A stretch of 64,000 nucleotides of DNA from Albifimbria verrucaria (taxonomy: Eukaryota; Ascomycota; Sordariomycetes; Hypocreales; Stachybotryaceae): assembly GCA_020081605.1 (NCBI GenBank), contig JAHREC010000049.1:3472001-3536000 (forward strand). Direction: 5' to 3'. The notes below the pieces were generated by a model. The model was given only the letters and a program-made list of their open reading frames with translations, searched no databases and was not told the origin of the DNA. Positions 45,201-56,226 of this stretch are shown one piece after another (within the stretch, counting starts at the first letter, position 1; the number at the start of each line of letters is the position of its first letter). A program made the translations under genes and the position numbers.

Positions 45201-46857
45201 ATGAAGTGGGTTTCCTCGTTTGACCAAAACTTCACTCATCAGAGGGTTGTTGCTGGCTTCACCGGATTTCTCATCATCTTATTCTGTTACGTCATCCTTT
45301 ACGAAGCGCATCGTTATCGTGTTCGGGTCAAGGGGCTCAGAGGCCCCCGGTTGGCCGATAGTAGGCAATATCTGGGATATTCGGAAGTTGGCGGCTCAAA
45401 AATACGTAGAGTGGTCTAAGAAATACGGCGACGTTTATCAGGTGCAGCTCGGACATACACCTGTCGTGGTTGTCAATAGCGCCGCTGCTGCCAAGAAGCT
45501 GTGGCTCTCCAACTCACAGGCGTTGGCTTCGAGACCACAAGCATACACCTTCCACAAGGTATCTTGAATACATGCCCTTTTGCTTTTTCACCACGGTTAC
45601 TAAAAAATCAGTTGGCAAGCGGCTCTTCTGGTCTTACCATCGGAACCTCGCCCTACGATGAATCCCTCAAGAAGCGTAAAAGGGCGCCGCAGTTGCGTTA
45701 AACCGACCTGCCATTCAGAGTTACGTTCCATATCTCGACCTGGAATCCAGAGACTTTGTTCGCGATCTTTGGACGTACGGCAACAAGGGTCAAAAGGCTA
45801 TTGATCCTCTTCCGCTTATCCAACGGCTCTCATTGTCTCTTGCTGTGACAATCAACTGGGGTATCCGCATCCCGAGCATAGAGGATGCCTTATTTCGAGA
45901 AATCGTCGAGGTTGAGGAGGAACTAAACAAGTGCAGATCCACAACAGGCAACCTTCAAGACTTTGTTCCTTTGCTACGTCTCAACATATTCAGCAAAACC
46001 TCGAAAAAGCAAAGGAGTCGGGGCAAAGGCGAGAAAAATATTTGCGCTCCATGAATCGAGATTTAGCAGATAAAGTTGCCGCTGGCACGAATAAGCCATG
46101 CATTCAAGCCAATGTCATTACATACAAAGAGGAACCACTCTCAGAAACGGAGCTCCTGTCCATCAGCCTTTCTGTTCTTGGAGGCGGATTCGAAACAGTG
46201 GCCAGTACCGTTCAGTTTGCCATCGGCCATCTGGCGCAATATCCGGAGATACAGGACAAGGCATGCCAGGCCATCCATGACTTTCAAGGCGGCGATGGAT
46301 TTCCCGAAGCAAAGGACGACATGGGATGCGCCTACATTTTAGCCCTAGCCAAAGAGTCTCTCCGATTCTTCTGTGTATTGCCTCTACTACTACCACGAGA
46401 GTCAATAACAGATGTTGTCCACGACGGAATCAGGATCCCCAAGGGAACTACATTCTATTTGAACGCATTCTCAGCCAATCGCGGTAAGCATTTAGTTTCC
46501 CAGATCTGTCAATTATTTCTAATAGTTGATTTCTGTGACAGACCCTTCCCTGTGGAAAGAACCTAACGAGTTTCGTCCCGAACGATGGGTTGAAACCCCG
46601 AGGCGTCGCTTTTTACGTTCGGTTTAGGGTACCGGATGTGTTCAGCACACCTTCTCGCAGTACGCGAGCTATACCTCATCTTCATGCGCCTGTTGAGTAG
46701 TTTTCGCATTCAACAAGATGGCGAAATCGACTGCGATCCTGTCTCCGGTGTGCGGAATCCGAAGGATCTGATCATGCAACCTCGCCCATACCAAGTTTAT
46801 TTTGTTCCTCGAAATTTTCAAAAACTTGAATTCGTTCTTAACAACCCAGCTATTTAG
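45201..46857 (+). CDS. cytochrome P450, CYP504-like (phenylacetate hydroxylase type; frameshifted)
   Basis: Exons 45201-45558, 45612-46483 and 46542-46857; introns 53 and 58 bp. Membrane anchor (GFLIILFCYVILYEAHRY), proline hinge KGLRGP(P)GWPIVGN, then SGSSGLTIGTSPYDESLKKR, ETVASTVQFAIGH (I-helix), ESLRFF (ExxR), FRPERW, and heme loop FTFGLGYRMCSAHLLAVREL, which closely matches the CYP504 style (GMGYRMC-x-x-x-L-L-A-x-R-E-L). Breaks: C-run 45344-45348 (two C, or one too many), near 45684 (one G), A-run 45995-45998 (one A) and C-run 46596-46599 (one C). Repaired length is 516 residues. CYP504 enzymes hydroxylate phenylacetate or 3-hydroxyphenylacetate in aromatic catabolism, but relatives also act in secondary metabolism. 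Confidence 0.85.
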
Positions 46858-47474
46858 CATGGATTGCAGCTCCATACGAATTTGTTAGTCGCAGATGGTG
46901 TCATCTAGCTTTTCCGTAATGGAGTGAGAGTCTGGAAGTCGAGAGTTGCCAGAATATGGATTGTTTTAAGGTCATTTAGTAGTTACAAAATTGTGAATGC
47001 TTTGATGACTCTGTTTCCCATCTGTTGTCGGTTTCTCGGAGAATCCAACCGTGAATCAGCAGCCGTAAGAGGCAGCCAAAAGAAGCAACCAGGTCGTGCC
47101 GTATCTGGATTGTTGCATCTGCATGCATGCTTGACCAGCTATAACTTGTACCAAGAGACGCTCATAACAAAAAAAATATTGATAACCGGACCGAATGTGC
47201 CGCGTCTGACAAGGGCTCGGCTTTCTGAACATGGTTATCCAACCTTTAATGTAATTGTTGGTTCTGTTTCGAGGTGCATCCTCGCTTGAATGCACACCAA
47301 CCAACAGAACCCCTCCTTTGGTTGCGGTGAATCAATCCCCAAAGAGAATCATGATGCAAAGACCCAAACTCTGCCACCTTCTCCTGAAGTTGGAACAGAT
47401 GCTCCCAGCAATCAACAATCTCTCATTTTCCGCAATTTGAGCCTTATCGAACGGAACTCGCTTTTGACTAAAGT
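46858..47474. other. intergenic, 0.6 kb
   Basis: Between two P450 genes on the same strand; no gene is supported. The two short frames at 47255-47478 carry no motif. Confidence 0.4.
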
Positions 47475-49437
47475 ATGAGTACCAACAAGCTTCGGGAACC
47501 TTTGGCCCAACTCATGACGGATCATTGGGCGTCATTGACTTTTTCTCGGTGAATTTATGGAATCCATCGCGCATTTGTTTATTCCATAACAGCCAACTAA
47601 CAATCCGGATCTTAGGCTATCCTCTACTTCACTTATAGAGGAATTTACAATCTTTATTTTCACCCTGCTTCGAAATACCCAGGACCAAAACTTGCCGCAA
47701 TCTCCAACGTTTGGTATGGGTACCATTGGTAGGTCAACCAAGCTTGAAACGGCGTGCTTGAAGCCTTACATCATTAGGATGACTGGTAAATATCCAATGG
47801 CTATATCCAGGGCCATGGATAAATATGGTAAAGTCTCTACCATTTTGCTCTATCGACTATATTAACATGCCCAGGTGACGTGGTCCGCGTCGCTCCGAAT
47901 GAGTTGGTTTTCATCAAACCCAAAGCCGCCACAGGTACGATATCACCATTTCCGCAGTTTGATAATGAATCACATGGTAAATACTGATGCCCTCACCTAG
48001 ATATGTTCAACTCTCAAGTCAAGGGATTGGAGTTATTTCCAAAGGCCAATTTCATCAGTCTAGGTTGGCCCGATCAAGGGCTCACATGGGAAACTGACCC
48101 AGTCTGGCACAGGCACAAAGCCAAGAAAGTCTGGACAGCATTCAGTGCGAAATCTTTGAAGCTAAAGGAGAGTATAACACACCAGTACACCGACCGTTTC
48201 GTCGAAATCATGAAAGAGATCGGATCCCAAGCGAAAGGAGTCGAACTTCGAGATGTAGGTATAGAGAAAATTCAGCAAGAGCGCCATTTTGCTAAAACAT
48301 GTCACAGTGGGCTGATTGGCTAGCAATGGATATAGCTGCCGATATGGGATATGGGCATCGAATGAACCAAATGGAAAAGAGTCAGTATCTCCCACGCAAC
48401 TGAAGATGGTGCTAACAGGTCAATCAAGAAAAATCCTCAGCCCACTTGAAATCGCTTTGGGAAGCCAACTTTTTCGTTACCATGCATACGACCTCTAAGA
48501 AATTTCCCTGCTCAGCTGGCTACAATATCTGTGTGTCTCACCATCAGCAGTAGTGCATTATCTCACAGCAATTCGTGAAAACAAGCAAGCATTCTCAAAT
48601 AGGATCCTCAACCGCGACAATATTCAGCATCCAGATCATTTCGAGCAGCTACTTGGACCAGACGACCCATTTCCTACTCAGAAAGAATTGCATGGACTTG
48701 AGATGTCTTGCCAACATCTGATAATAGCTGGGTTTGAACCTGTGTCCACAAACTTCCTCTGTTGCATTGCATTCTCTTTGCAAAACCCAGTTCATTATCA
48801 ACGCTTGGTAGATGAGATCAGAAGCTCATTTACGAGATACGAAGACATTAGCGCTGAGAGTCTCAGCTCCCTCAGGCTTCTCAATGCTACAATTATGGAG
48901 GAACTTCGTCTGGCAGTCATTGCTGCCACCGGAACACCACGAATTAGTCCTGGAGCCCCAGTTGATGGGTGTTACATTCCCAAAGGGGTGAGTTCATCTG
49001 CCACTTGCTCCATTTCTCGTCTTGGCAGAGGATCTTTCAAGCCAACCTTTGTTTCTTCAATTTCCGCTAAATGTTCTTACGCTAGATCGAGGTCCAATAT
49101 GGGCTTTACGCTTTCACACGCGATCAACGCTATTTCCATGATGCATATAATTTTCGGCCTGAAAGATGGCTCCTAAAGATCACCCATACTGGGATCCCGC
49201 TTTTGCCAATGACGCTCGGGATGATTTCCATCCATGGAGTCAAGGGGTGAGGAGTTGTCCAGGAAGCCTTTGGCACTACAACAAGCACGGATGATTCTTG
49301 CCAAGACCTTGTGGAGCTTTGACGTGGAAATGCTTCCCGGCCAAAGCATGAATTATGAAAAGGATTTTAAGATGTATGGAATGTTGGAGAAACCACCATT
49401 TTGGGTTCGACTGCTTCCTTTGCAGCGCAATAATTGA
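47475..49437 (+). CDS. cytochrome P450, isotrichodermin-hydroxylase-like class (frameshifted)
   Basis: Eight proposed exons: 47475-47548, 47616-47728, 47778-47827, 47875-47934, 48001-48254, 48308-48380, 48419-48987 and 49086-49437. The short intron 48381-48418 is doubtful. Landmarks: [48 protein letters not shown] (I-helix), [15 protein letters not shown] (ExxR), FRPERW and heme loop [17 protein letters not shown]. Breaks: T-run 47541-47544 (one T), T-run 48470-48474 (two T), CCC 48506-48508 (one C), A-run 49175-49177 (one A) and AA 49264-49265 (one A). With these six bases the exons sum to exactly 516 codons. The style fits the CYP65-like group that includes isotrichodermin C-15 hydroxylase. 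It is the third P450 of the block. Confidence 0.75.
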
Positions 49438-49508
49438 CGGAGGATGCCACAGACGAAAACATTTGGGTACGAATTGCTGGTTATTTCAGCTTAAAATTGA
49501 GGGGCTGT

Positions 49509-51020
49509 TTAGAAAGCACCCATAAAATGCCAGACCATTATAGATATTGCAGCTACCAAGAGGCCGAACGTGATCTGTGCCTTTAATCCTGAATTGCTAC
49601 TCATGATAGGCCGCCACTCTTTGAACTGCTTTGATGTAAGTTCGAATGGCGGGTACAGCTTGTAAGCGTGCTTATGAGTCGGCAGGCTCGTTTCTGGTAA
49701 CCAGTAGAGCACCGGCGCTCGGCTGTGAAGGGGCTGGTCTTGGAGCGCCCATTGGATCTTGGAAATGTTAACCCGTGGCAGGATGTAATTGACGATAAAC
49801 TTGGCTTTCCACTCCAGCCAAGCAAAGGCCCGAATGCGATCCATTGAGATTTTATGGGTCTCCAGCGTATCTTTCCTTCGCAAGAGCTGATATTCCTGAA
49901 AGACTTCTGAGAGGGCCTGGGTGCTGGGATTCTTGGTAGTTTCCAAAAGCGACCGTAAACCGTTGATAAGGACAACGATGTCAGAAACTCCCATGTTGTA
50001 ACCCCAGCCCGCGTTGGGGGCCAGCTTGCGAACGGCGTCTCCAACCAAAACAATGCGGTCCCAGCTCCATTCGGTAACTAGACCCTCTTCTAAATTGATG
50101 AGGCCGGTGTGTCCTGTCCTCAATTTGTAAATATCGCGTAGCTGGTAGCCTGGAGCCATGTATAGATGACCCCATTTTTCCAAAAGTTTCGTCTCATCTT
50201 CCTTCGTATAACGAATTCGATCAGAAGTTGGTGTATCCAATTTCTCGTAGACATTGAACCATGATCGCTTGCTCCCTGCTAGAATCTGGGTAGACAGGCC
50301 ATCATATACACCCTCGTAGTTACTGCAAGGGGTCAAGCCAGGAATCATTGGAATATCTCCAAAAAGTTCCTATACGTCGTGACGTACGGGCTGTTCTCCA
50401 CATCTTTGCCAGAGCTGGACTTGCCATGTCGGAGGTTGTTCATGGCATGGCGGACCCTGCTTCGAACTCCATCCGCTCCTATAATAATGGAACCCTTCTC
50501 GACTGAACCATCCTCGCAAGTAACCTCGACGCCATGAGGGCCCGTAGTGATCTCAGCTACGCGCTTGTTGAGGAGTATGCGAGCTCTGACCGCCTCGGAC
50601 ATGCTCATATAAAGCGCTTCTGTGAGCGACGCCCGGTGGGTAAGCCCTGCGTAATGACCGCAACTGCTGAGATTAGCCGACATGTATCCGCACTTCACCA
50701 GTGATTAAATGCGTACCAAACTTCAAGGTTGGGCAGGTATTCATGCTCTTCTCTGATCACCGAGCCGTCTGATGCCTGAGTGAAAAAGCATGTTTGATGG
50801 GATCGGAAACCTTGGACATTGGCTCCAAAATACCGACTTGATCATATATGCGATACGTCGTTGGCATTATGGAGAGAAGCGAGCCCAAGTATGGCGAGAT
50901 GGTCGCATGCTGTTCAAGAACCACAAAGTCGATATTCGCCTTGCCAAGTATGTGGGCCGCAGTCAGGCCAACGAGGCCACCGCCCACAACAATTACCCTA
51001 AAGGTAGTTTCTGAAGCCAT
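49509..51020 (-). CDS. FAD-dependent monooxygenase, PaxM-like, membrane-anchored (frameshifted)
   Basis: Exons 51020-50717 and 50666-49509, intron 50 bp (GTACGC..CTCAG). FAD sites: RVIVVGGGLVGLTAAHILGK (G-x-G-x-x-G, residues about 12-17), SIIIGADGVRSRVR (DG motif) and IVLVGDAVRKLAPNAGWG (GD motif). The C-terminus ends in one hydrophobic helix (TFGLLVAAISIMVWHFMG), so it is probably ER-anchored like the epoxidases of indole-diterpene and meroterpenoid pathways (PaxM type). Breaks: A-run 50783-50787 (one T on the coding strand gives HAFFTQASDGSV) and A-run 50361-50365 (gives RNFFGDIPMIPG). Repaired length is 487 residues. It converges on the P450 at 47475-49437 with only 71 bp between stops. 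Substrate unknown. Confidence 0.85.
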
Positions 51021-51111
51021 TGTGTCTAGAAGAAGCTATCGTAGTCATGCGGCGAAAGAACAAGCGGGGTAGGGTCTTGTGTCATACGAAGAGATAAATG
51101 CGTTGGTTCAG

Positions 51112-51119
51112 TATTTATA
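51112..51119 (-). promoter_or_regulatory. TATA box of FAD monooxygenase gene
   Basis: The minus strand reads TATAAATA about 95 bp upstream of the ATG at 51020. Confidence 0.4.
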
Positions 51120-52343
51120 TGGGCGTCGACACCTCCTAAATCATATCCACACGTGATGATGCTAACGCACGACATGGGTTTGTCCACACAGCCACTTCCA
51201 ATTCGTTATCTCGCGGAGTTGGTAAGGCCAACTAGACTAAAGTCTTTGACCCACAATCTTACCATCCCTCGTTGCCCCAGGCCCAAGGGTTGCGATTCTG
51301 GGGTGCTTAAAGTATCGAAGAATTAATATCATAGCGGAAATTGAGGCGGCGGATTTTCATGAAGCCATTTCCGCGGGATGTCATAGCTTATTCACTACTG
51401 CTTACTCTGTAGTGTTCGGAGGTTCAAATGACTTGTTGTCAAGACTTTGTTGATGACGAGACTAGACCAGGGCCTCGCTCAAAGTTGCCGAAGGATTCAA
51501 CAACCTTGTTAAGGGCTTAGATAATGCTGCTGGAGAGGCCGTAGATGTGTGACAAATGAAGGCCTAGAACAAGAACATCTCTGAGTTGTTGTCTTGTCCT
51601 ATGAATGGAATATATTGTGAGAAACAAGATTGCATTATTTTCTGGTTTCAGCCCTGCAGGGACCCACCTCTTCGTTTTGGAAAAGTAGAAAACTTCAGGT
51701 ATCTTGCTAGCCATTCATGATCCAAATGTTTATAGTCGTTGACCTTTTTGCCACCATGCAGTAATATCCCCTTCTGCTGAAAGTCGTGCTTTTGTTCCAA
51801 CATAGCATTGTTTCAATAAACATTACATTCCTCAAGAGAGCAATGATGCAGTTGAACCAGGAACACTTAACCTTCCTACTCCTGTGTAACCATATGGGGC
51901 CAATGGGAAGATCCTAGACCGAATAGATGCTTCGTAACCAGACAAGAGAATAATTGATTACCCCTGCACCAGGCACCTTCGGGCCAACAGTCCACTCTAA
52001 AAGCCAAGGCGAAAGAATTGTGTCAATAATAGTGGTTTTAACATCTCGGAACCAAGTTCTCCGGGATACAGGGCAGACTGGCTATTGCCTTGGATTGGAT
52101 AAATAGGCCTACGTCCTGACAACATGTCTGGAACCGCCCCAATTGGCATTCAGCGAGACTTTTGCTACCCACTTATCGTACTTCGGCCATGCTGCAAACT
52201 TTGGCTTGTAGCTTGATTCGGCAGTGATTAGCCAAGCTCATTCAATTTGGCATGGAGGCACGGAGCCACGAAGGACCGTTTACAAGGTGAGATATATGGG
52301 CTTAATACATGGCTAATGCATAGACAACTAGTAGGTCAATCTC

Positions 52344-52351
52344 TATATAAA
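52344..52351 (+). promoter_or_regulatory. TATA box of GH10 xylanase gene
   Basis: TATATAAA lies about 100 bp upstream of the ATG at 52452. Confidence 0.45.
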
Positions 52352-52451
52352 GGGTGACGCTGGTTGTCGATTTACGAACCTCAGTTGTTCCAATTGAATC
52401 CACATATGTAGATTGGTCCATAAATTAAAACTGCGTCTGCCGATTTTAACC

Positions 52452-53528
52452 ATGAAGCCGTGTATTGCCCTTCTCGCAGCTCTCAATGCCGCTTCGGTAG
52501 CAGCGCAGACATCGCTCGGCTTGGACAAGAATGCCAAACTTTCAGGTCGATTTTTTGGAACCGCGACAGATGACACAAAATTTAATGATGAACAGTACGT
52601 GGCCATACTTAGCGACAACGAGGAGTTTGGCTGGATCACAACAGAGAACCAGTTCAAATGGGGCCGTACACAACCGCAGCAAGGCATCTGGGACTTTACC
52701 GCTGCCGACAAAGTCGTGAATCAGGGCCTGAGCCACGGACAGAAGGTTCGAGGACATTGTCTAATATGGCACATCGAACAGCCAACATGGTTGGAGAGTG
52801 GTGACTGGACGCCCCAACAGCTCGATGAACTAATGGAAACCCATATCAACAAGTCAATGACGCCGTACATTGGCAAGGTTGCAGCTTGGGATGTTGTCAA
52901 CGAAGTCATTGCTGACGAGCCACGCGGTGAAATGCGGACCAGCTTTTGGTACAATATTCTGGGTGCCGAATACATCGACAAGGCCTATCATTATGCTCAC
53001 GCCGTCGACCCTGAGGTCGAACTTTGGATCAACGATTACTGGGTAGAAGCGTCCGGCCCCAAGGCTGACGGCTACTACGAACTGATACAAGGAATGTTAT
53101 CGCGTGGAGTGCCATTACACGGCGTCGGATTCCAGTGCCATTTCAGCGTTGGTCGTCTGCCAGATGAAGATGACTTAAGAACCAATATGCAGCGATTCGC
53201 CGACTTGGGTCTCAAAATCTCCATGCTCGAGATTGACCTGCGCATTGACCTTCCCGTCACGCAAGCTAAACTGGAACAGCAGGCTGTTGATTATGCTATG
53301 CTGGCTCGGGTCTGCATGAGCATCGACGCTTGTGTTGGACAAACAGTGTGGGATTTCTCGTGAGTTGATACGCTTGCAGCGGCCAAAAATACTTGCTGAC
53401 CTAGTTACAGTGACAGGTGGAATTGGTTACCTGAAGGGAGCACTCAAGGTGCGGCTGTATTGTGGGATACAAACTATGACAGAAAACCTGCCTACTACTC
53501 TACTGTCGAGCAGTTCCAAAAGGTCTAG
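52452..53528 (+). CDS. secreted GH10 endo-1,4-beta-xylanase
   Basis: Exons 52452-53359 and 53411-53528, 51-bp intron (TC|GTGAGT..GTTACAG|T). Total 1026 bp, 341 residues, no break. Signal peptide MKPCIALLAALNAASVAA. Motifs: FFGTATD, TTENQFKWGRTQP, GQKVRGHCLIWH, then the acid/base Glu at about residue 151 in WDVVNEVIADEP, GVGFQCHF, and the nucleophile Glu at about residue 260 in SMLEIDLR; most GH10 enzymes have T-E-L-D there. The C-terminus TVWDFSDRWNWLPEG and AAVLWDTNYDRKPAYYS completes the barrel. No carbohydrate-binding module. It hydrolyses xylan outside the cell. Its intact frame contrasts with the broken genes around it. Confidence 0.95.
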
Positions 53529-54570
53529 GGATATTGGGCATTATGGAATCATAAATTGGAGGAGAGTTGTGTAGGAACGCTCGTTTTCTGTTTGCTTGAT
53601 TGACTCTAGTCACTGCAAATCTTATAAACATTTTCCAGAAAAGGCTCCTACTATCCCCATATTCTGGTCCAGTTTTAATAATATTGTCAACACTGCTAGG
53701 GCGAATAACTCCTTTGCACGCTCTTGTGGTTAGTCCTCCGCCAAGGTACGTTCGCTGGAGACTGATTTGATATTGTATTTTTAGGACACACTATCAGCGC
53801 ACATCGTTTTCCTAATCATTTCTGGTAGGGACAGGGTTCATGCTGCCATCGAGACCGCCATGGAAGCATAATCCCTGGCCTACATCCTCGACCTAAGATT
53901 GCATGGCCCCCAACGCCAATGGAGGCACAAGTGGCGTAGTTTCGGTGCAGGTTATTGAAGTCTAACGCTCCCATAGGCGTAAGCATTTACCGCCTGAGCT
54001 CCACATATCCTGCAGCCTTGACTTCGCGCATGCTGCACAGACGGTAACGAACTTTGCATGATGCGCGATTGTGGCACAGTCGGGCGGTACGAAAAATGTG
54101 GCAATGTTGTTGCTGGCTGTACCCTGTGTGTTGGGCCCGTTAGACGTCAAAATCAAGCTCTCTTCTTCAAGAACGGTGCTATATCCTTTTGTGTACCGCT
54201 CACTGACACATTGTCAATGAATCTCCACGAAACCGTCAGGTTGGTAGGGTGAGTCATGTGTAATATCCTCGAGGTCGACATGACCAGATTGTAGTTCGTT
54301 CGTATCAGGCATACGTAACGGTGCCGCGCAGCCGATTCCTTCCAGCCCTTTCCATCCGATTGGTTGCGTCGGTGATGGGAAGTTCCAGCCATCTCATTGT
54401 ATAACCCCTCTTTCCTGCCTAAACCAAGCGCATAGCTGCTTGCCAATTCCTGAGCTCTGTATTAACATGGCTTTGAGATATTGAGCTGTGCAAGTTGTTC
54501 TAGGCCTTGGGCTCACTTGAAGAAATATAAAACCCAGTATATCCTAGCATCAATTCCACATCCAATCTAA
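53529..54570. other. intergenic, 1.0 kb
   Basis: Xylanase 3' region and promoter of the FAD monooxygenase at 54571. Short frames on both strands (for example 54153-54446 minus) have no motif. Confidence 0.4.
54536..54542 (+). promoter_or_regulatory. TATA box of FAD monooxygenase gene
   Basis: TATAAAA lies 29 bp before the ATG at 54571, implying a very short 5' UTR or an additional upstream element. Confidence 0.35.
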
Positions 54571-55815
54571 ATGGCGCCTTTACGAATCCTTATATGCGGA
54601 GGCGGCTGCGCAGGACCGGCTTTAGCATTCTGGCTCTCCAAAACCGGCCACGATGTTGTTGTTGTGGAGCGCCATCCTATCCTTCGAACTTCGGGTGCTC
54701 AAATTGACCTCAGAGGACAAGGAATCGAGATGATCAAGCGCATGGGACTCCTCGAAGCCATGCAGGATATCTTGGTGGACGAACCAGGCTGTTCGTTTGT
54801 AGATACCAAAGGCAGAGTCCTTGGAACCATCATGGCCAATACCTCCGGTAAAGGCCCTCAGTCTTTCACGTCGGAGTTTGAGTTCATGCGAGGTGATTTC
54901 GTAAGGCTTCTCTACAAAATCACAAAGGACAAAGTCAAGTACATTTTTGGTCTTACCGTCGAGCGCTTTGAGCAAGATGACGACCAGGTAGTGGTCCACT
55001 TTTCAGACGGCTCATCCGATAGATTCGACCTGTTGGTGGGAGCCGATGGTCAAGGCTCACGTATTCGCAAGGCCATTCTACCGCCCAACGAGGATCCATA
55101 TTATCACCTCGGCCTCCACGGTGCGTGGTGGTTCGTGCCTCGCTCCGAGATGGACTCCAACATCAGCGAGTCCTATATTGGGCCGGAAGGGCGAATGATT
55201 ATGCGTCGCAGTCATAGCCCGACCGAGACTCAAGTATACTTTATGCTTTGGGACCAGTCACTCAGTCTTCAACGTCTCTACAAACTTGGCGTCGACTCCC
55301 AGAAAGCCTTCTGGTCGGAAAGATTTAGGGATGGGGGCTGGCGATCAGACCAATTTCTCAAAGGCATGTGGACAACGGACAACTTTTACTCGAGCGAGGT
55401 GCTCCAGGTCCGTATTAGCCAGTACTACAAGGGCCGTGTCGTTCTTCTTGGTGACGCCGCATACTGTCCTTCGCCCCTATCCGGAATGGGCACCTCGAGC
55501 TCTCTCGTTGGAGCGTACATTCTTGCCGGCGAGATTAATCGAAACCCTGGAGATTTCGCCAAAGCCTTCAGAGATTACGATGCAACCATAAGACCGTTCA
55601 TGAACGAAACCCAGAAGATCAATATAGGGTTGCTTCGATGGATAATACCTCAAAGCCGATGGGGTGTATCCATCCTACATTTTATTGTGTGGCTAATTTG
55701 TCTGCTCCGCCTTCCATCCCTTATACGAAAGTTCTCAAAAGAAGAAGTTGGGGGTTGGAAAGTCCCAGAATATCCTGAGCTTGACCTTGAGAAGGAAAAG
55801 AATCATGGGCATTGA
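54571..55815 (+). CDS. FAD-dependent monooxygenase, TetX/aromatic-hydroxylase-like
   Basis: Single exon of 414 residues without a break. FAD motifs: LRILICGGGCAGPALAFWLS (G-x-G-x-x-G at residues 10-15), DLLVGADGQGSRIRKA (DG) and GRVVLLGDAAYCPSPLSG (GD at about residue 295) followed by GMGTSSSLVGAYILA. This order is that of group A flavin monooxygenases with a Rossmann fold, near TetX/RebC-like enzymes. A hydrophobic C-terminal segment (ILHFIVWLICLLRLP) may associate with a membrane. It uses NAD(P)H and O2 to hydroxylate an unknown aromatic or polyketide-like substrate. It stands 3.5 kb from the other FAD monooxygenase, separated by the xylanase. Confidence 0.92.
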   Translation: MAPLRILICGGGCAGPALAFWLSKTGHDVVVVERHPILRTSGAQIDLRGQGIEMIKRMGLLEAMQDILVDEPGCSFVDTKGRVLGTIMANTSGKGPQSFTSEFEFMRGDFVRLLYKITKDKVKYIFGLTVERFEQDDDQVVVHFSDGSSDRFDLLVGADGQGSRIRKAILPPNEDPYYHLGLHGAWWFVPRSEMDSNISESYIGPEGRMIMRRSHSPTETQVYFMLWDQSLSLQRLYKLGVDSQKAFWSERFRDGGWRSDQFLKGMWTTDNFYSSEVLQVRISQYYKGRVVLLGDAAYCPSPLSGMGTSSSLVGAYILAGEINRNPGDFAKAFRDYDATIRPFMNETQKINIGLLRWIIPQSRWGVSILHFIVWLICLLRLPSLIRKFSKEEVGGWKVPEYPELDLEKEKNHGH

Positions 55816-56226
55816 ACCTTGCTGGTGATGCACAGATCTGTTTCATCAGAAATTCATGCTTGCATATTATCTGAAACTGTAAAGCCTATATAATCTCTCC
55901 ATTCAATATCTTGCATTATATGAACAGCTCATTCAAGGTTTCTAATAATCTTCATTTTGTTGTCTATCACATGTTCTTCAGTAAAGCAAGTAACGCATAT
56001 TCCTATAGAAGCTCGTGGTCATTTGAACAGAACCCTCCCGCTGATGGTCCTGTTAACCTGGAAACGCCTTCGGTGGGAATGCCTTTTCTAAAGCTGGTTA
56101 CTTCATATTTCCCATAAACTGCCCAGTCATCTTGCCTAAGTTCTTCCACTTTCCTATCCACACTCCATCCTCGAAAGTCGCTGACAATCGGATGTTTGTG
56201 TTGCATCCGTCTTGCCACTTTTACTT
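55816..56226. other. convergent 3' gap
   Basis: Between the 3' ends of the FAD monooxygenase and the F-box/LRR gene; no gene seen. Confidence 0.4.

Larger units (their letters stand above)
51021..52451. other. intergenic, 1.4 kb
   Basis: Divergent promoters of the FAD monooxygenase and the GH10 xylanase. A minus frame at 51517-51714 starts MASKIPEVFYFSK but lacks support and is not called. Confidence 0.4.
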
